Assembly (NCBI GenBank): GCA_947499255.1
Contig: CANMNF010000002.1
Coordinates: forward strand, 756,430-820,429
Direction of reading: 5' to 3'
DNA length: 64,000 bases
Origin: an uncultured Sphingomonadaceae bacterium
Lineage (GTDB): Bacteria; Pseudomonadota; Alphaproteobacteria; Sphingomonadales; Sphingomonadaceae
The position numbers were made by a program, and so were the translations under genes. The notes under the pieces were generated by a model that made no database searches, was not told the DNA's origin, and saw only the letters and a list, made by a program, of their open reading frames with translations. Each line of letters opens with the position of its first letter. Positions within the stretch are counted from its first letter, which is position 1. This document shows positions 36,597 to 45,490 of this stretch, one piece after another.

Positions 36597-36716
36597 CTCT
36601 CTCTCCTCATGCGCTTTTTATGATTTTTCGCGCCGTGTAATTTTTGCACCTCGCCGGGCACAGTGAAGTTGGCAAGAGTGGCGGTGTTGCAGGGAAAGTT
36701 AGCCCCGCGCTGCCGC

Positions 36717-36737
36717 ATTATCCGCCCAACGAACAAT
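36717..36737. promoter_or_regulatory. Candidate operator between prpE and the small protein/methyltransferase pair
   Basis: ATTATCCG-N5-CGAACAAT; 18 of 21 bases match the site at 55222-55242. It lies in a 222-bp divergent promoter region, 120 bp before prpE and 81 bp before the small gene. Confidence 0.5.
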
Positions 36738-36818
36738 CTGTCGCCCTTGTGCCACAGGCCCGGTGTTACCACGTTATAAGAGTGCTCAAGTAACGAGTTT
36801 ACAAAGGACGTTCGCACA

Positions 36819-37205
36819 ATGAGCAAAGAACTCAACCAAGCTGACCTGATCAGCGGAGAAGTGCCCGCTGATCTGGGCGAAGAAATTGGCGGCAGTGGCC
36901 GGGTCTATTTCGAAAATGTGGTCATCGACAATATGCTCGATGCTTTGCTTGAATTGTCGGCCGCTTCCTGGGCGCATCATGACCGGGTTTTGGTGCTGGA
37001 AAAAGTGCTTGAGAAAAAAGGCATCGCGGTCAGTGACGAAATTGAAGCGCATATGCCCGACGCTGATGAACTCGCCGCTCGCGCAGAAGAGCGTGCAGCT
37101 TATGTACAACGCGTATTTGGCAGCTTCCTGCGCCGTCCGACAGGTGACTTGCCCGGCCGTGATACGGGCGAACGCAACACTGGCGAACGCAACACCGGCG
37201 AATAA
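36819..37205 (+). CDS. Small helical protein paired with a methyltransferase
   Basis: A 128-residue mostly helical protein without signal peptide. The core (about 48-118) aligns without gaps to the 91-residue protein at 49473-49748, sharing DN, LEL/LTL, DR, VLE..LE..GI and PD positions. The segment VLEKVLEKKGIAVSDEIEA weakly recalls nitrile-hydratase beta-type accessory helices. The C-terminus is a threefold TGE repeat encoded by 15-bp units. It precedes a methyltransferase gene by 26 bp. Function unknown; probably a subunit or chaperone of the methyltransferase. Confidence 0.75.
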   Translation: MSKELNQADLISGEVPADLGEEIGGSGRVYFENVVIDNMLDALLELSAASWAHHDRVLVLEKVLEKKGIAVSDEIEAHMPDADELAARAEERAAYVQRVFGSFLRRPTGDLPGRDTGERNTGERNTGE

Positions 37206-37231
37206 GACAAAGACAAATAGGAGAATACATC

Positions 37232-38320
37232 ATGGATCGTGGAACAATTGGCGTCCTGCCTCGCCCCACCAAACTGGCGGATGAAAGCTATCTCGAATTT
37301 GTCACCTCGTTTCGCAAAATGGCAATTCAGCAAGGCTTCCCCACACTGGCCGCCAAAGGCGAGGAAGTGCTCGCCGCAGCTGTGGAAGCGGGCGAAGTTG
37401 AAGCCGTAGAAGGCGAACCGATCCCTCTTGATGAGATCAAACGGGTGTTTTCCAAAATCCCTTTGACGCCGACGTGGCAGCGCTTCGTTCGCTCTCAACA
37501 AGAAATGATGTGGCGCGGCACGCGCGAAAGCTTCATGCGTGACGCTGATAGTGTGATGGCCCGCATGGCCGCCGCTGAAGAAGCGCACCCTGAACGCATC
37601 AGCTATGATAAAGAGTTCGTGCCGCCGGTTTATACGCGTTGCGAAATTCACTGTCAGCCTGGTGGCTACACCGATGATCCGCTTGGCGGGCTGGTTTATC
37701 ACTATGGCACGAAGATCTTTTACGAAGGTCTCAACGATCAGGATGAGCTGCATATCGAGCTGGCTGCAAAAGCCACGAAGCCTGAAAGCGGCAAAGTTGA
37801 GCGTATTCTGGATGTCGGATGCTCAATTGGTCAGGGAACCACTGCGCTAAAGGATATTTATCCCGATGCAGAAATTCATGGTCTTGATGTTGGCCTGCCA
37901 TTGATCCGTTATGCCCACATGCGTGCGGTCGAAGCTGATAAAGACGTGTTCTTCAAGCAGGCTTTGGCCGAAGATAGCGGATATGAAGACGGCCAGTTTG
38001 ATATGGTTGTTGCCTATATCCTCTTCCACGAAGTGCCAGTGAAGAAGATGAAGGAAATCATCGCTGAATTGTACCGCATTTTGCGCCCCGGTGGCACATT
38101 CTCGATCTATGAATTCCCCAGCAATGACAAAGGCCAGGTTCCTGCCTCCGCGCGCTTCATGATCGATTATGATTCCAAGAACAATTGTGAACCCTACTCG
38201 CCCGGCTTCATCGCCAGCGACTTTAAAGGCATTCTTGAAGAAACAGGCTTCACGGTTGAGCAAGGCCCCGGCCTCACCAACGATTTCCTGCAATCGCTGG
38301 TGGCGACCAAACCAGCGTAA
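37232..38320 (+). CDS. SAM-dependent methyltransferase with N-terminal extension
   Basis: A 362-residue protein. The class I methyltransferase domain begins around 185 with motif I RILDVGCSIGQGT (191-203), then HGLDVG, FDMVVAYILFHEV and LRPGGTFSIYEF. The first 180 residues form a separate helical domain including CEIHCQPGGYTDDPLGGLVYHYG, which has a counterpart in the second methyltransferase of the region (48427-49476). Followed by a strong terminator hairpin. Substrate unknown; the product of a catabolic cluster suggests O- or C-methylation of an intermediate, or methyl transfer from substrate. Confidence 0.85.
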   Translation: MDRGTIGVLPRPTKLADESYLEFVTSFRKMAIQQGFPTLAAKGEEVLAAAVEAGEVEAVEGEPIPLDEIKRVFSKIPLTPTWQRFVRSQQEMMWRGTRESFMRDADSVMARMAAAEEAHPERISYDKEFVPPVYTRCEIHCQPGGYTDDPLGGLVYHYGTKIFYEGLNDQDELHIELAAKATKPESGKVERILDVGCSIGQGTTALKDIYPDAEIHGLDVGLPLIRYAHMRAVEADKDVFFKQALAEDSGYEDGQFDMVVAYILFHEVPVKKMKEIIAELYRILRPGGTFSIYEFPSNDKGQVPASARFMIDYDSKNNCEPYSPGFIASDFKGILEETGFTVEQGPGLTNDFLQSLVATKPA

Positions 38321-38353
38321 CGATCAAACCAATAGTTCGCAGGAGCGAACCGG

Positions 38354-38393
38354 ACGAGCGCGCATCTCAATAGAGAGCGCGCTCGTTCTATTT
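38354..38393. terminator. Rho-independent terminator between convergent genes
   Basis: A 10-bp arm ACGAGCGCGC/GCGCGCTCGT, one bulged A, a further 4 bp TCTC/GAGA and an AATA loop, followed by TCTATTT. It separates the methyltransferase gene from the convergent monooxygenase gene. Confidence 0.8.
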
Positions 38394-38400
38394 GCGGGAT

Positions 38401-39555
38401 TTAGCCTAGCTCGGCTGTGACCGGATCGTATTTGAAAATGCCCAACGCATCCTCATTCTTGGGCGGATTGTCGCGCAATATATAAGGATCAAGCGCCTGC
38501 AGCCGATCCCCGCCAACATTGCTTTCTGCTTGCAGGAATGCAGCCCTTTCGACACGCGTCGCTTCGAATAGGGAAAGCGCGGCCAGTGGATCATCACATG
38601 CTGCGAATGCGCGGCCAAGGATCGCTGCATCTTCTATCGCAGAGCTGGCACCCTGGCCCATATAAGGCAGCATGGGATGTGCAGCATCGCCCAGCAAAAC
38701 GGTGCGTTCTTTAACCCAATGATGCAGCGGTTCGCGGATGAACAGGCCCCAGCGAAACAGCTCATCTTCTGGCACTTGTGCAATCACTTGCGTGACGTAA
38801 TCGGTCCACCCGTCAAAATGTGCTGCCAATTCTTCGCGGCTGGCTTTGGCATTCCAGCTTTCTTCCGCCCAATCATCGGACCGCGTGAGCGCAACCATAT
38901 TCACAAGCTTCGTGCCGCGCACGGGATATGTCACCAGATTTTTGCCGGAGCCGATATGATTGACATTGGTCCGCTCAACCGAGCGCGCGCCCAATCTTTC
39001 AGCCGGGATCAATGCGCGCCACGCGACATGACCGCTAAAGGTGGGGGCGGGCGTATCGAACAAGATATCGCGCATCACCGATCGCAAACCATCTGCCCCG
39101 ATCGCGATGTCGGCGCGCTCGCTATCGCTATTGGCGAAATGCAAGGTCACGCCGTCAGCGCTCTGATCAAGGCTGCTAAAAGACTGGTCCATGCGGCAAT
39201 CTTCGCTGCCAAACCGGGCAACCAGCTCTGCCATCAAATCCGCGCGGTGCATCTGATAATAGGCCGCGCCATAAGTGTCGCGGCAAGTGCGGCGATCAAT
39301 TTCCATCAACGTGTCGCCATTTTCGCCATGGAACAAAAGCTGCTCCACCGGCTCATTAGCGTTGGCCTTGAGGAACTCGCCCATGCCCAGCCATTCCAGC
39401 ACTTTGACGGCATTGGGGCTTAATGAAATCCCTGCGCCCACTTCGCCAAAGGCAGGTGCGCGTTCGTAAATGACCGGTTTGTGCCCGCATTTGCGCAGTG
39501 CCAGCCCGGCTGTCAGTCCGCCAATACCGCCGCCGATAATAGCAATTTTGGTCAA
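38401..39555 (-). CDS. FAD-dependent aromatic hydroxylase (salicylate/3-hydroxybenzoate hydroxylase-like)
   Basis: A 384-residue group A flavoprotein monooxygenase. It has the GxGxxG motif IIGGGIGGLTAGLAL (6-20), the DG motif GADGLRS (153-159) and the GDAAHP motif (289-294) followed by MLPYMGQGASSAIEDA. The family hydroxylates phenolic or heteroaromatic carboxylates using NAD(P)H and O2. The TTG start overlaps the stop of the upstream flavoprotein gene (TTGA) and has GGAG seven bases before it. Confidence 0.87.
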   Translation of the reverse strand: MTKIAIIGGGIGGLTAGLALRKCGHKPVIYERAPAFGEVGAGISLSPNAVKVLEWLGMGEFLKANANEPVEQLLFHGENGDTLMEIDRRTCRDTYGAAYYQMHRADLMAELVARFGSEDCRMDQSFSSLDQSADGVTLHFANSDSERADIAIGADGLRSVMRDILFDTPAPTFSGHVAWRALIPAERLGARSVERTNVNHIGSGKNLVTYPVRGTKLVNMVALTRSDDWAEESWNAKASREELAAHFDGWTDYVTQVIAQVPEDELFRWGLFIREPLHHWVKERTVLLGDAAHPMLPYMGQGASSAIEDAAILGRAFAACDDPLAALSLFEATRVERAAFLQAESNVGGDRLQALDPYILRDNPPKNEDALGIFKYDPVTAELG

Positions 39556-41159
39556 AGCTGCGCTCCATATGAGAGGCCAAGTGCCCCGGGATTGATGATG
39601 TTATCTGGATCCAGCTCATCCTTGATCGCCCGAAGCAATCCGCCAGCGGTTTCATCGCGGTGCTGCGCATAAGGATAGGCACGGCCAATCTGGAAATGCG
39701 TGCCGGCATGGGCGCGAGCCAGATCGTTGAACGCGGTGATAAATTCCCTGACCAAAGCGCGCGCGGAAGGATTATCAGGATTATCTACCAGCAATTCTTG
39801 CATGGCTTCAGGAGTATAGCTGCGGTGATACGCGGTGATCGCATCGGGCCAGTAAAACACCGGCTCATACAACACGCCGATCCCGGCAATTCCGGCGAAG
39901 AATTCCGCAATACTCACCTGCGCTTCATCCATGAGCGGGGCGAACTGTTCTTTAAGCTCCACATAATCGCGGTGAAAGGCGCGCGATGCAGGCGGGGTGA
40001 AGATTGCATGGATGGGCAACATGCGCCGTCCATCAGGATGCGTGACGGGCAAGGCGGGGAAAGGATAGGCGCGCGTCATCAAAGGCACAGTGTTGACGAT
40101 TTCCGCTGCATTTCCGGCAAGCTTGCGGATCGCTTTGATCCGGCTGCCAAGATCGGCCTTATCGCGGCCTTCGACCATGAAATGCGCGGTATAAGCGGCC
40201 TTGTCGAGGAAGCGTCTGCCGCCCGCTGCAATACGGCCCATACGGCCCAAAGCCGCCACCGGATTGCCTGCCGCACGGCCCACGCGCCACATGGCTTTCA
40301 CATCGGCCATAACATTGGGATTGCCAGCGTTTTGCCGCGCCACATCGCCATCCATCGCCAGAAATTCGCTGGCCAGGCGCCGCTCTGCCACCGCGCCGAA
40401 CAGGCGCGACATCGCGTCATAATCGTCATAGGCAAAGCTCAGCCCGCTGACATATCCGGGCCGTGGCTCAAGCTCCAGTGTGATTGCGGTTTTGATGCCA
40501 AGCGCGCCGGCATCATTGGCGAAAATGCCGGTGAGATCAGGTCCGAAATTGCGATTGTTCGGCTCCAATCCGGGGGTCCCGTCAGAGCCGGTTTTGATAA
40601 TTTCGCCTTTGCCAGACACAATCTCAAAGCTCTTGACCGCATTGGCCGATGCCCCTGCCACGCCGGAACCAAATGTGACCGTCCCTTGGCTCATTGAACC
40701 GCCAACAGTGGCTTTCCCCCCGCTCATCGGGCCCCAAAAACGGGCGCGGCGATTGCATTTGGCCAAAGCTTCATCAAGCGCCGCCCAAGTGCAGCCTGCT
40801 TCAACCGTTACATGGCCTGCCTCAACGGCAATTTCGCGGATGGCAGATAGCTGATCAAAAGCCATTGCGATGGAGCGGCCCGATTGCGGCTGGAACGCGC
40901 TGGTATACGACATGCCGCCGCCGCGCGGACAGATCGCCACGCCATGCGCACGGCACAAATTGACCACTTGCGCGACCATTTCGGCGCTGTTGGGATGCAC
41001 CTCGGCAAGGGGCGGCTTCCCTTCAAAAAACAAATCAAGCGCGGCCAATTGCAAACTGGCATCATCGCGCAGCACGCCATCGTCGCCCACAATGGCGGTT
41101 AATTGCGCGACAAAGCTATCATTGACGGGTTGGCTGGCGATGGTCTGCTCCACATTCAT
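39552..41159 (-). CDS. FAD-binding (PCMH/VAO-type) oxidoreductase, GlcD-like
   Basis: A 535-residue flavoprotein of the vanillyl-alcohol-oxidase/GlcD group. The FAD-binding PCMH domain covers about 35-220, with ICPRGGGMSYTS, VTVEAGCTW, GGSMSQGTVTFGSG and NDAGALGIKTAITLEL; the C-terminal substrate domain ends in the usual LDPDNIINPGAL. Such enzymes oxidise hydroxy acids or 4-alkylphenols and pass electrons to a carrier or oxygen. The ATG at 41159 is preferred over one at 41228. It is divergent from an MFS gene with a candidate operator between. Confidence 0.85.
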   Translation of the reverse strand: MNVEQTIASQPVNDSFVAQLTAIVGDDGVLRDDASLQLAALDLFFEGKPPLAEVHPNSAEMVAQVVNLCRAHGVAICPRGGGMSYTSAFQPQSGRSIAMAFDQLSAIREIAVEAGHVTVEAGCTWAALDEALAKCNRRARFWGPMSGGKATVGGSMSQGTVTFGSGVAGASANAVKSFEIVSGKGEIIKTGSDGTPGLEPNNRNFGPDLTGIFANDAGALGIKTAITLELEPRPGYVSGLSFAYDDYDAMSRLFGAVAERRLASEFLAMDGDVARQNAGNPNVMADVKAMWRVGRAAGNPVAALGRMGRIAAGGRRFLDKAAYTAHFMVEGRDKADLGSRIKAIRKLAGNAAEIVNTVPLMTRAYPFPALPVTHPDGRRMLPIHAIFTPPASRAFHRDYVELKEQFAPLMDEAQVSIAEFFAGIAGIGVLYEPVFYWPDAITAYHRSYTPEAMQELLVDNPDNPSARALVREFITAFNDLARAHAGTHFQIGRAYPYAQHRDETAGGLLRAIKDELDPDNIINPGALGLSYGAQL

Positions 41160-41208
41160 TGGCAACCTTGTGCCTTTCCTTGATGGCCATAACGAGACGC
41201 GCGGGGTA

Positions 41209-41229
41209 GGTATCCGGCAGCCGGTCAAA
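41209..41229. promoter_or_regulatory. Candidate operator between the flavoprotein and MFS genes
   Basis: GGTATCCG-N5-CGGTCAAA, centred in the 121-bp divergent promoter and about 50 bp from each start codon; same half-site spacing as the other three sites. Confidence 0.4.
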
Positions 41230-41280
41230 GCGGCGAGGCGGGCTACGCAGCAAGGCCATGCCCGTTACTTACCATAATAT

Positions 41281-42636
41281 ATGGCAACTGCATCTCCCAC
41301 CACACAAACACCTGCGCTGCCGTCTGCATGGCGCGGCTGGTATGTCGTGGCCGTTTTGTCGATTGCCTCCATCGTTAGTTTTATCGATCGGCAAATCATC
41401 AATTTGCTGGTCGATCCTATCAAAGCTGATCTGGGCATTTCCGACTTTCAGATCAGCTTGCTGCAAGGCTTCGCGTTTGCCTTGTTCTATGCTGTTCTGG
41501 CTGTGCCGCTGGCGTGGATATCAGACCGGTACAATCGCAAGATGGTGATCTTGTTCGGGTTGATATGCTGGTCGGGTGCAACGTTTGCCAGTGGTTTGGC
41601 ATCGGTTTTTCTGGTGCTGTTTTTTGCGCGCATGTTTATTGGCGTTGGCGAAGCGACGTTGGCGCCTGCGGGCATGTCGATCATATCGGATATGTTTTCC
41701 AAAAAGAAGCTGCCCGGCCCGATCAGCGTGTACATTGGTTCAGGTTTTGTTGGCTCGGGCCTCGCTTTGACGGTGGGGGGATATCTGTATTCCTTGCTGG
41801 CCGAAGCAGGACCGCAGACCTTGCCATTTGGCACATTTGCGCCTTGGCAGCTGACCTTCTTTGCCGTCGCTTTGCTGTCTGTGCCGGTGTTCTTAATGCT
41901 GTTGACCATTCCCGAACCTGTGCGGCGCGATGATACATCTGTGCTACCGCAAGATGGAATGCCGCCCACTTTTGAGGTGTTTGCCTTTCTCAAAAGCAAA
42001 GCGGGCTTGATGCTCTCGCTCATCCTTGGTTTTTCATGCTTTTCCGCAGCGCAACTTGGCATTGGTGCATGGGCGCCAAGCTATTTCATGCGGGTGCATG
42101 GCTGGACCCCGCTGGAAGTGGGCGTGTATTTTGGCCCTGTGGTGATGCTTGCCGGTGTGGCTGGCGTGGTTTTGAGCGGGTTTCTGGCCGAAAAAATGCT
42201 GGAGCGCGGTGTACGTGATGCAACTTTGCGATTGCCGGTAATCTCTGTGCTGCTCGCGCTTCCCCTGGCGGTGGTTTATCCTTTGGTGGCATCACCTTGG
42301 CTGGCACTTGGCTTGCTGGCTTTGGTGATCTTTTTGGGCACGGTACCTTTTGGAGCGGGCGTTTCGACTTTCCCGCTTATCACGCCCAACCGGATGCGTG
42401 CACAGGTGATCGCGGCTTATCTACTGGTAGCCAATTTGCTGGGCTATTCGGCCGGACCTATCCTAATCGCATGGCTGACAGACAATGTGTTTGGTGACCC
42501 TTTGCTGATCAATTATTCGCTCGCCATCGCGCCTGTCGCCATGATGGCGATCGGCGTTATCTGTATCATTCTTGCGCGCGGGCCATTTCTGCGCAACGCC
42601 GCTCTTGATGATGCGGCGAAAACTTCAACCTCCTAA
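41281..42636 (+). CDS. MFS transporter
   Basis: A 451-residue major facilitator with about twelve membrane helices. The loop 2-3 motif appears as WISDRYNRKMVI, and helix 1 contains FIDRQIINLLVDPIKADLGISD, common in the spinster-like and aromatic-acid-type sugar/anion porters of sphingomonads. First gene of an operon of MFS, aldehyde dehydrogenase, hydrolase, cupin and OCD-type genes; probably imports the substrate or an intermediate. Confidence 0.9.
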   Translation: MATASPTTQTPALPSAWRGWYVVAVLSIASIVSFIDRQIINLLVDPIKADLGISDFQISLLQGFAFALFYAVLAVPLAWISDRYNRKMVILFGLICWSGATFASGLASVFLVLFFARMFIGVGEATLAPAGMSIISDMFSKKKLPGPISVYIGSGFVGSGLALTVGGYLYSLLAEAGPQTLPFGTFAPWQLTFFAVALLSVPVFLMLLTIPEPVRRDDTSVLPQDGMPPTFEVFAFLKSKAGLMLSLILGFSCFSAAQLGIGAWAPSYFMRVHGWTPLEVGVYFGPVVMLAGVAGVVLSGFLAEKMLERGVRDATLRLPVISVLLALPLAVVYPLVASPWLALGLLALVIFLGTVPFGAGVSTFPLITPNRMRAQVIAAYLLVANLLGYSAGPILIAWLTDNVFGDPLLINYSLAIAPVAMMAIGVICIILARGPFLRNAALDDAAKTSTS

Positions 42637-42660
42637 TCCACCCCTCTCGGAGCTTACCTC

Positions 42661-44139
42661 ATGTCTACCATCGAACTTTCACCCGCTGTAAAGTCCTTCC
42701 TCGCATCTGAAAAACGTCTGTTGATCGGCAAAGATTGGACCGGCGCCTCCAGCGATGCGCCCATTGGCGTTATCAACCCGTCAAATGGCGAACGCATTGC
42801 TGACATCCCCGATGCCGCCGCTGGCGATGTGGATCGCGCGGTAAAAGCTGCCCGCAATGCTTTTGAAAGCGGCGCATGGCCGGAAATGAAGCCGGGTGCG
42901 CGCTCTCGCCTGATCTATCAGATTGCCGATGCGATGGAAGCGCGCGCAGAAGATCTCGCGCAGCTCGAAACGCTGGATAATGGCAAGCCGATCAATCTGG
43001 CGCGCGGCGATGTGTTCGCGGCTGTTGGCGCGATGCGGTATTACGCAGGCTGGGCCGATAAGATCCACGGCACCACGCATAATGTAAATATGCCCGGCGA
43101 TCTGCACGTCTACACACTTAAAGAGCCTGTTGGCGTTGTCGCATTGGTGGTGCCTTGGAATTATCCGCTGGTGATGGCCGCGATGAAGCTTGGCCCGTGC
43201 CTTGCTGCTGGTTGTACCGCCGTGCTCAAGCCTGCTGAAGACACCTCGCTTTCTGCGCTATTGCTGGGCGAAATCATGCTTGAGGCGGGTCTTCCCGAAG
43301 GCGTGATCAACATCGTGACAGGGTATGGCCATAATGTTGGCGATGCGTTGATCCATCACCCCGGCATCGACAAGATTGCTTTCACCGGCTCTACTGCAAC
43401 GGGCAAGATTATCGCCCATGCAGCTGCCGATGGCCTGAAGAAAGTCAGCCTGGAGCTGGGCGGCAAATCGCCCAATATCATCATGCCCGATGCCAATCTC
43501 GAAGCCGCTATTCCAGCGAGCGCGATGGGCATCTTTTTCAATAGCGGCCAGACCTGCACCGCGCCATCACGGCTTTATGTACACAAGGACATTGCCGAGG
43601 AAGTGATCGCAGGGATCGTCGAAGTCGGCAAAAACATGAAGCTTGGCGATGGCCTTGATGAAGAATCGCAAATGGGTCCGCTTGTTTCTGCCAAACAGTT
43701 TGAGCGGGTCAGCGCCTATATCGCAGCTGGTGAAGAAGGCGGCGCGCAAATTCGCAGCGGCGGCAAGCAGCATGGCGATAGCGGATACTTTATGGAACCA
43801 ACCGTGATTGCCGATACCAACAATCAGATGAAAGTGGTGCAGGAGGAAATTTTCGGCCCCGTACTGGTAACGCAAACCTTTGAAACCGAGGAAGAAGCTC
43901 TTGCTTTGTCCAATGACAGTGAATTTGGTTTGGCAGGCGCTATCTGGACGCAGGATTTGAGCACGGCACACCGCATGGCGCGGGGTATTAAAGCTGGCAT
44001 TATCGGTATCAACACGCCGATGGGTGCTGATTGGGATGTCCCGCTTGGCGGATACAAGCAATCTGGCATTGGACGCGAGAATGGCCGCGATGGATTGGAG
44101 CTTTATCTCCAGACCAAATCGGTCTTTGCCAACCTGTAA
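42661..44139 (+). CDS. NAD(P)-dependent aldehyde dehydrogenase
   Basis: A 492-residue aldehyde dehydrogenase with general base Glu265 (LELGGKSP), catalytic Cys299 (NSGQTCTAPSRL), WNYP (166-169) and the GSTATGK cofactor loop. It resembles betaine-aldehyde/aromatic-aldehyde type members. A GGAG ribosome-binding site precedes the ATG by eight bases. With the zinc alcohol dehydrogenase at 32734-33831 it could carry an alcohol to the acid. Confidence 0.9.
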   Translation: MSTIELSPAVKSFLASEKRLLIGKDWTGASSDAPIGVINPSNGERIADIPDAAAGDVDRAVKAARNAFESGAWPEMKPGARSRLIYQIADAMEARAEDLAQLETLDNGKPINLARGDVFAAVGAMRYYAGWADKIHGTTHNVNMPGDLHVYTLKEPVGVVALVVPWNYPLVMAAMKLGPCLAAGCTAVLKPAEDTSLSALLLGEIMLEAGLPEGVINIVTGYGHNVGDALIHHPGIDKIAFTGSTATGKIIAHAAADGLKKVSLELGGKSPNIIMPDANLEAAIPASAMGIFFNSGQTCTAPSRLYVHKDIAEEVIAGIVEVGKNMKLGDGLDEESQMGPLVSAKQFERVSAYIAAGEEGGAQIRSGGKQHGDSGYFMEPTVIADTNNQMKVVQEEIFGPVLVTQTFETEEEALALSNDSEFGLAGAIWTQDLSTAHRMARGIKAGIIGINTPMGADWDVPLGGYKQSGIGRENGRDGLELYLQTKSVFANL

Positions 44140-44145
44140 GATTAG

Positions 44146-44955
44146 ATGGAAACGCCCCAGACAAGCATCCAACGCATCGATATTGGCGATGCTGAGCTGC
44201 ATGTCGAGATCACCGGCAGCGGGCCTGACCTGCTGCTGGTGTCCGGCCTTGGCGGGCGCGGTGCATTCTGGAAACCGCAAATAGCAGCCTTGGCCGCACA
44301 GTTTCGCTGTATCACGTTTGATCATCGCGGCTGCGGAGCTTCTACGCCCGGCCTCAAAGTAGACGATACAGCGCATATGGCGCGCGATGTGATCGCCTTG
44401 CTGGATGCGCTGGGTGTGGCGCGCACTTTGTTTGTTGGCCATTCAACCGGCGGCGCCATTGGGCAGCATCTCGCGCTGACTTGTCCTGAGCGGATTGAAA
44501 AGCTGGTGCTGTCATGCACGTGGCCCGGGCCTGATGCCTATTTTCTTGAACTGTTCCGCAATCGCCGGGAAATTTTGCAAAAATGCGGACCAGAGGCCTA
44601 TCTCACCGCCGGTACTTTCCTTGCGCTTCCCAGCCGCTATCTCCAGCCGCAAATTGCTGCAGCGCAAGCGACTTTGGAAGCGCGCCTGCGGGTTTTTCCA
44701 GGTATTGAGGTTGAGCTATCACGCATTGCCGCTGTGATGGGGCATGATCTACGCGCGCAAATCCCGCAAATTGATCTGCCGACCTTGTGTATTGGCGCGC
44801 AAGACGATCAAATCACGCCGCCCGGTTTTACCGAAGAGCTTGGCGCGCTTATCGTGGGTGCGCAAACATATCTGCTGCCGCACGGTGGTCATTTCTGCCC
44901 AACATCGCAGACAAAGGCGTATAATGCGCACATCACCAGTTTTCTGACAGCTTGA
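44146..44955 (+). CDS. Alpha/beta hydrolase (3-oxoadipate enol-lactonase-like)
   Basis: A 269-residue alpha/beta hydrolase with nucleophile Ser100 in VGHSTGGAIGQ, the DHRGCGAS oxyanion region (59-66), a late-strand Asp in IGAQDDQITPP and the terminal His in LLPHGGHFCP. PcaD and ring-fission-product hydrolases share this layout. It begins six bases after the aldehyde dehydrogenase stop. Substrate unknown; a lactone or C-C bond of a ring-cleavage product is plausible. Confidence 0.87.
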   Translation: METPQTSIQRIDIGDAELHVEITGSGPDLLLVSGLGGRGAFWKPQIAALAAQFRCITFDHRGCGASTPGLKVDDTAHMARDVIALLDALGVARTLFVGHSTGGAIGQHLALTCPERIEKLVLSCTWPGPDAYFLELFRNRREILQKCGPEAYLTAGTFLALPSRYLQPQIAAAQATLEARLRVFPGIEVELSRIAAVMGHDLRAQIPQIDLPTLCIGAQDDQITPPGFTEELGALIVGAQTYLLPHGGHFCPTSQTKAYNAHITSFLTA

Positions 44956-44968
44956 GGAGTTCGACCCT

Positions 44969-45490
44969 GTGTCTGATCAACCCCCTGTAGGCCACATAAC
45001 CAAAGGCCAATCCGTGATTATCGGCCCTGATGAAGGGCGCAGCCTGTGGCAACCCATGCCCAGCCGTGGCTATGTCAATGTGAACCTGACGCCTGACAAT
45101 ATGCCGTATGACACGTGGTCATCTGGCACGCAATTGTTGCCGCCGGGATGCAGTGTGCGCGAACATGGGCACAAGCAAAATCATGAACTGCTCTTCATTT
45201 ATGAAGGGACCGGCGAATGCTGCATCGATGGCGAAATAACCGAATTTGGCCCCGGCACCACGATCCTGTTTGCGCGCAATTGCACCCATTGGCTCAAGAA
45301 TACAGGCGATACCGATGTGAACCTGTTCTGGGTGTTCTTCCCGCCGGGGCTGGAAGATTGGTTCTATGCCATTGGCAAGGAACGCACTCCCGGCGATCCC
45401 ATGCCAGAACCGTTTGATCGGCCCGATAATGTGCAGGAAGTGATGGACAAAATGCGCTTCCTTCCGCCGCGAGGAACACCAGCCAAATGA
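44969..45490 (+). CDS. Cupin domain protein
   Basis: A 173-residue single-cupin protein. The first metal motif appears as GCSVREHGHKQNHELLFIYEGTGE (His residues and Glu in cupin motif 1 order) and the second as GTTILFARNCTHWLKNTG. It could be a dioxygenase, isomerase or sensor; no closer call is possible. GTG start with GAGGAG upstream; its stop overlaps the next start (ATGA). Confidence 0.82.
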   Translation: MSDQPPVGHITKGQSVIIGPDEGRSLWQPMPSRGYVNVNLTPDNMPYDTWSSGTQLLPPGCSVREHGHKQNHELLFIYEGTGECCIDGEITEFGPGTTILFARNCTHWLKNTGDTDVNLFWVFFPPGLEDWFYAIGKERTPGDPMPEPFDRPDNVQEVMDKMRFLPPRGTPAK

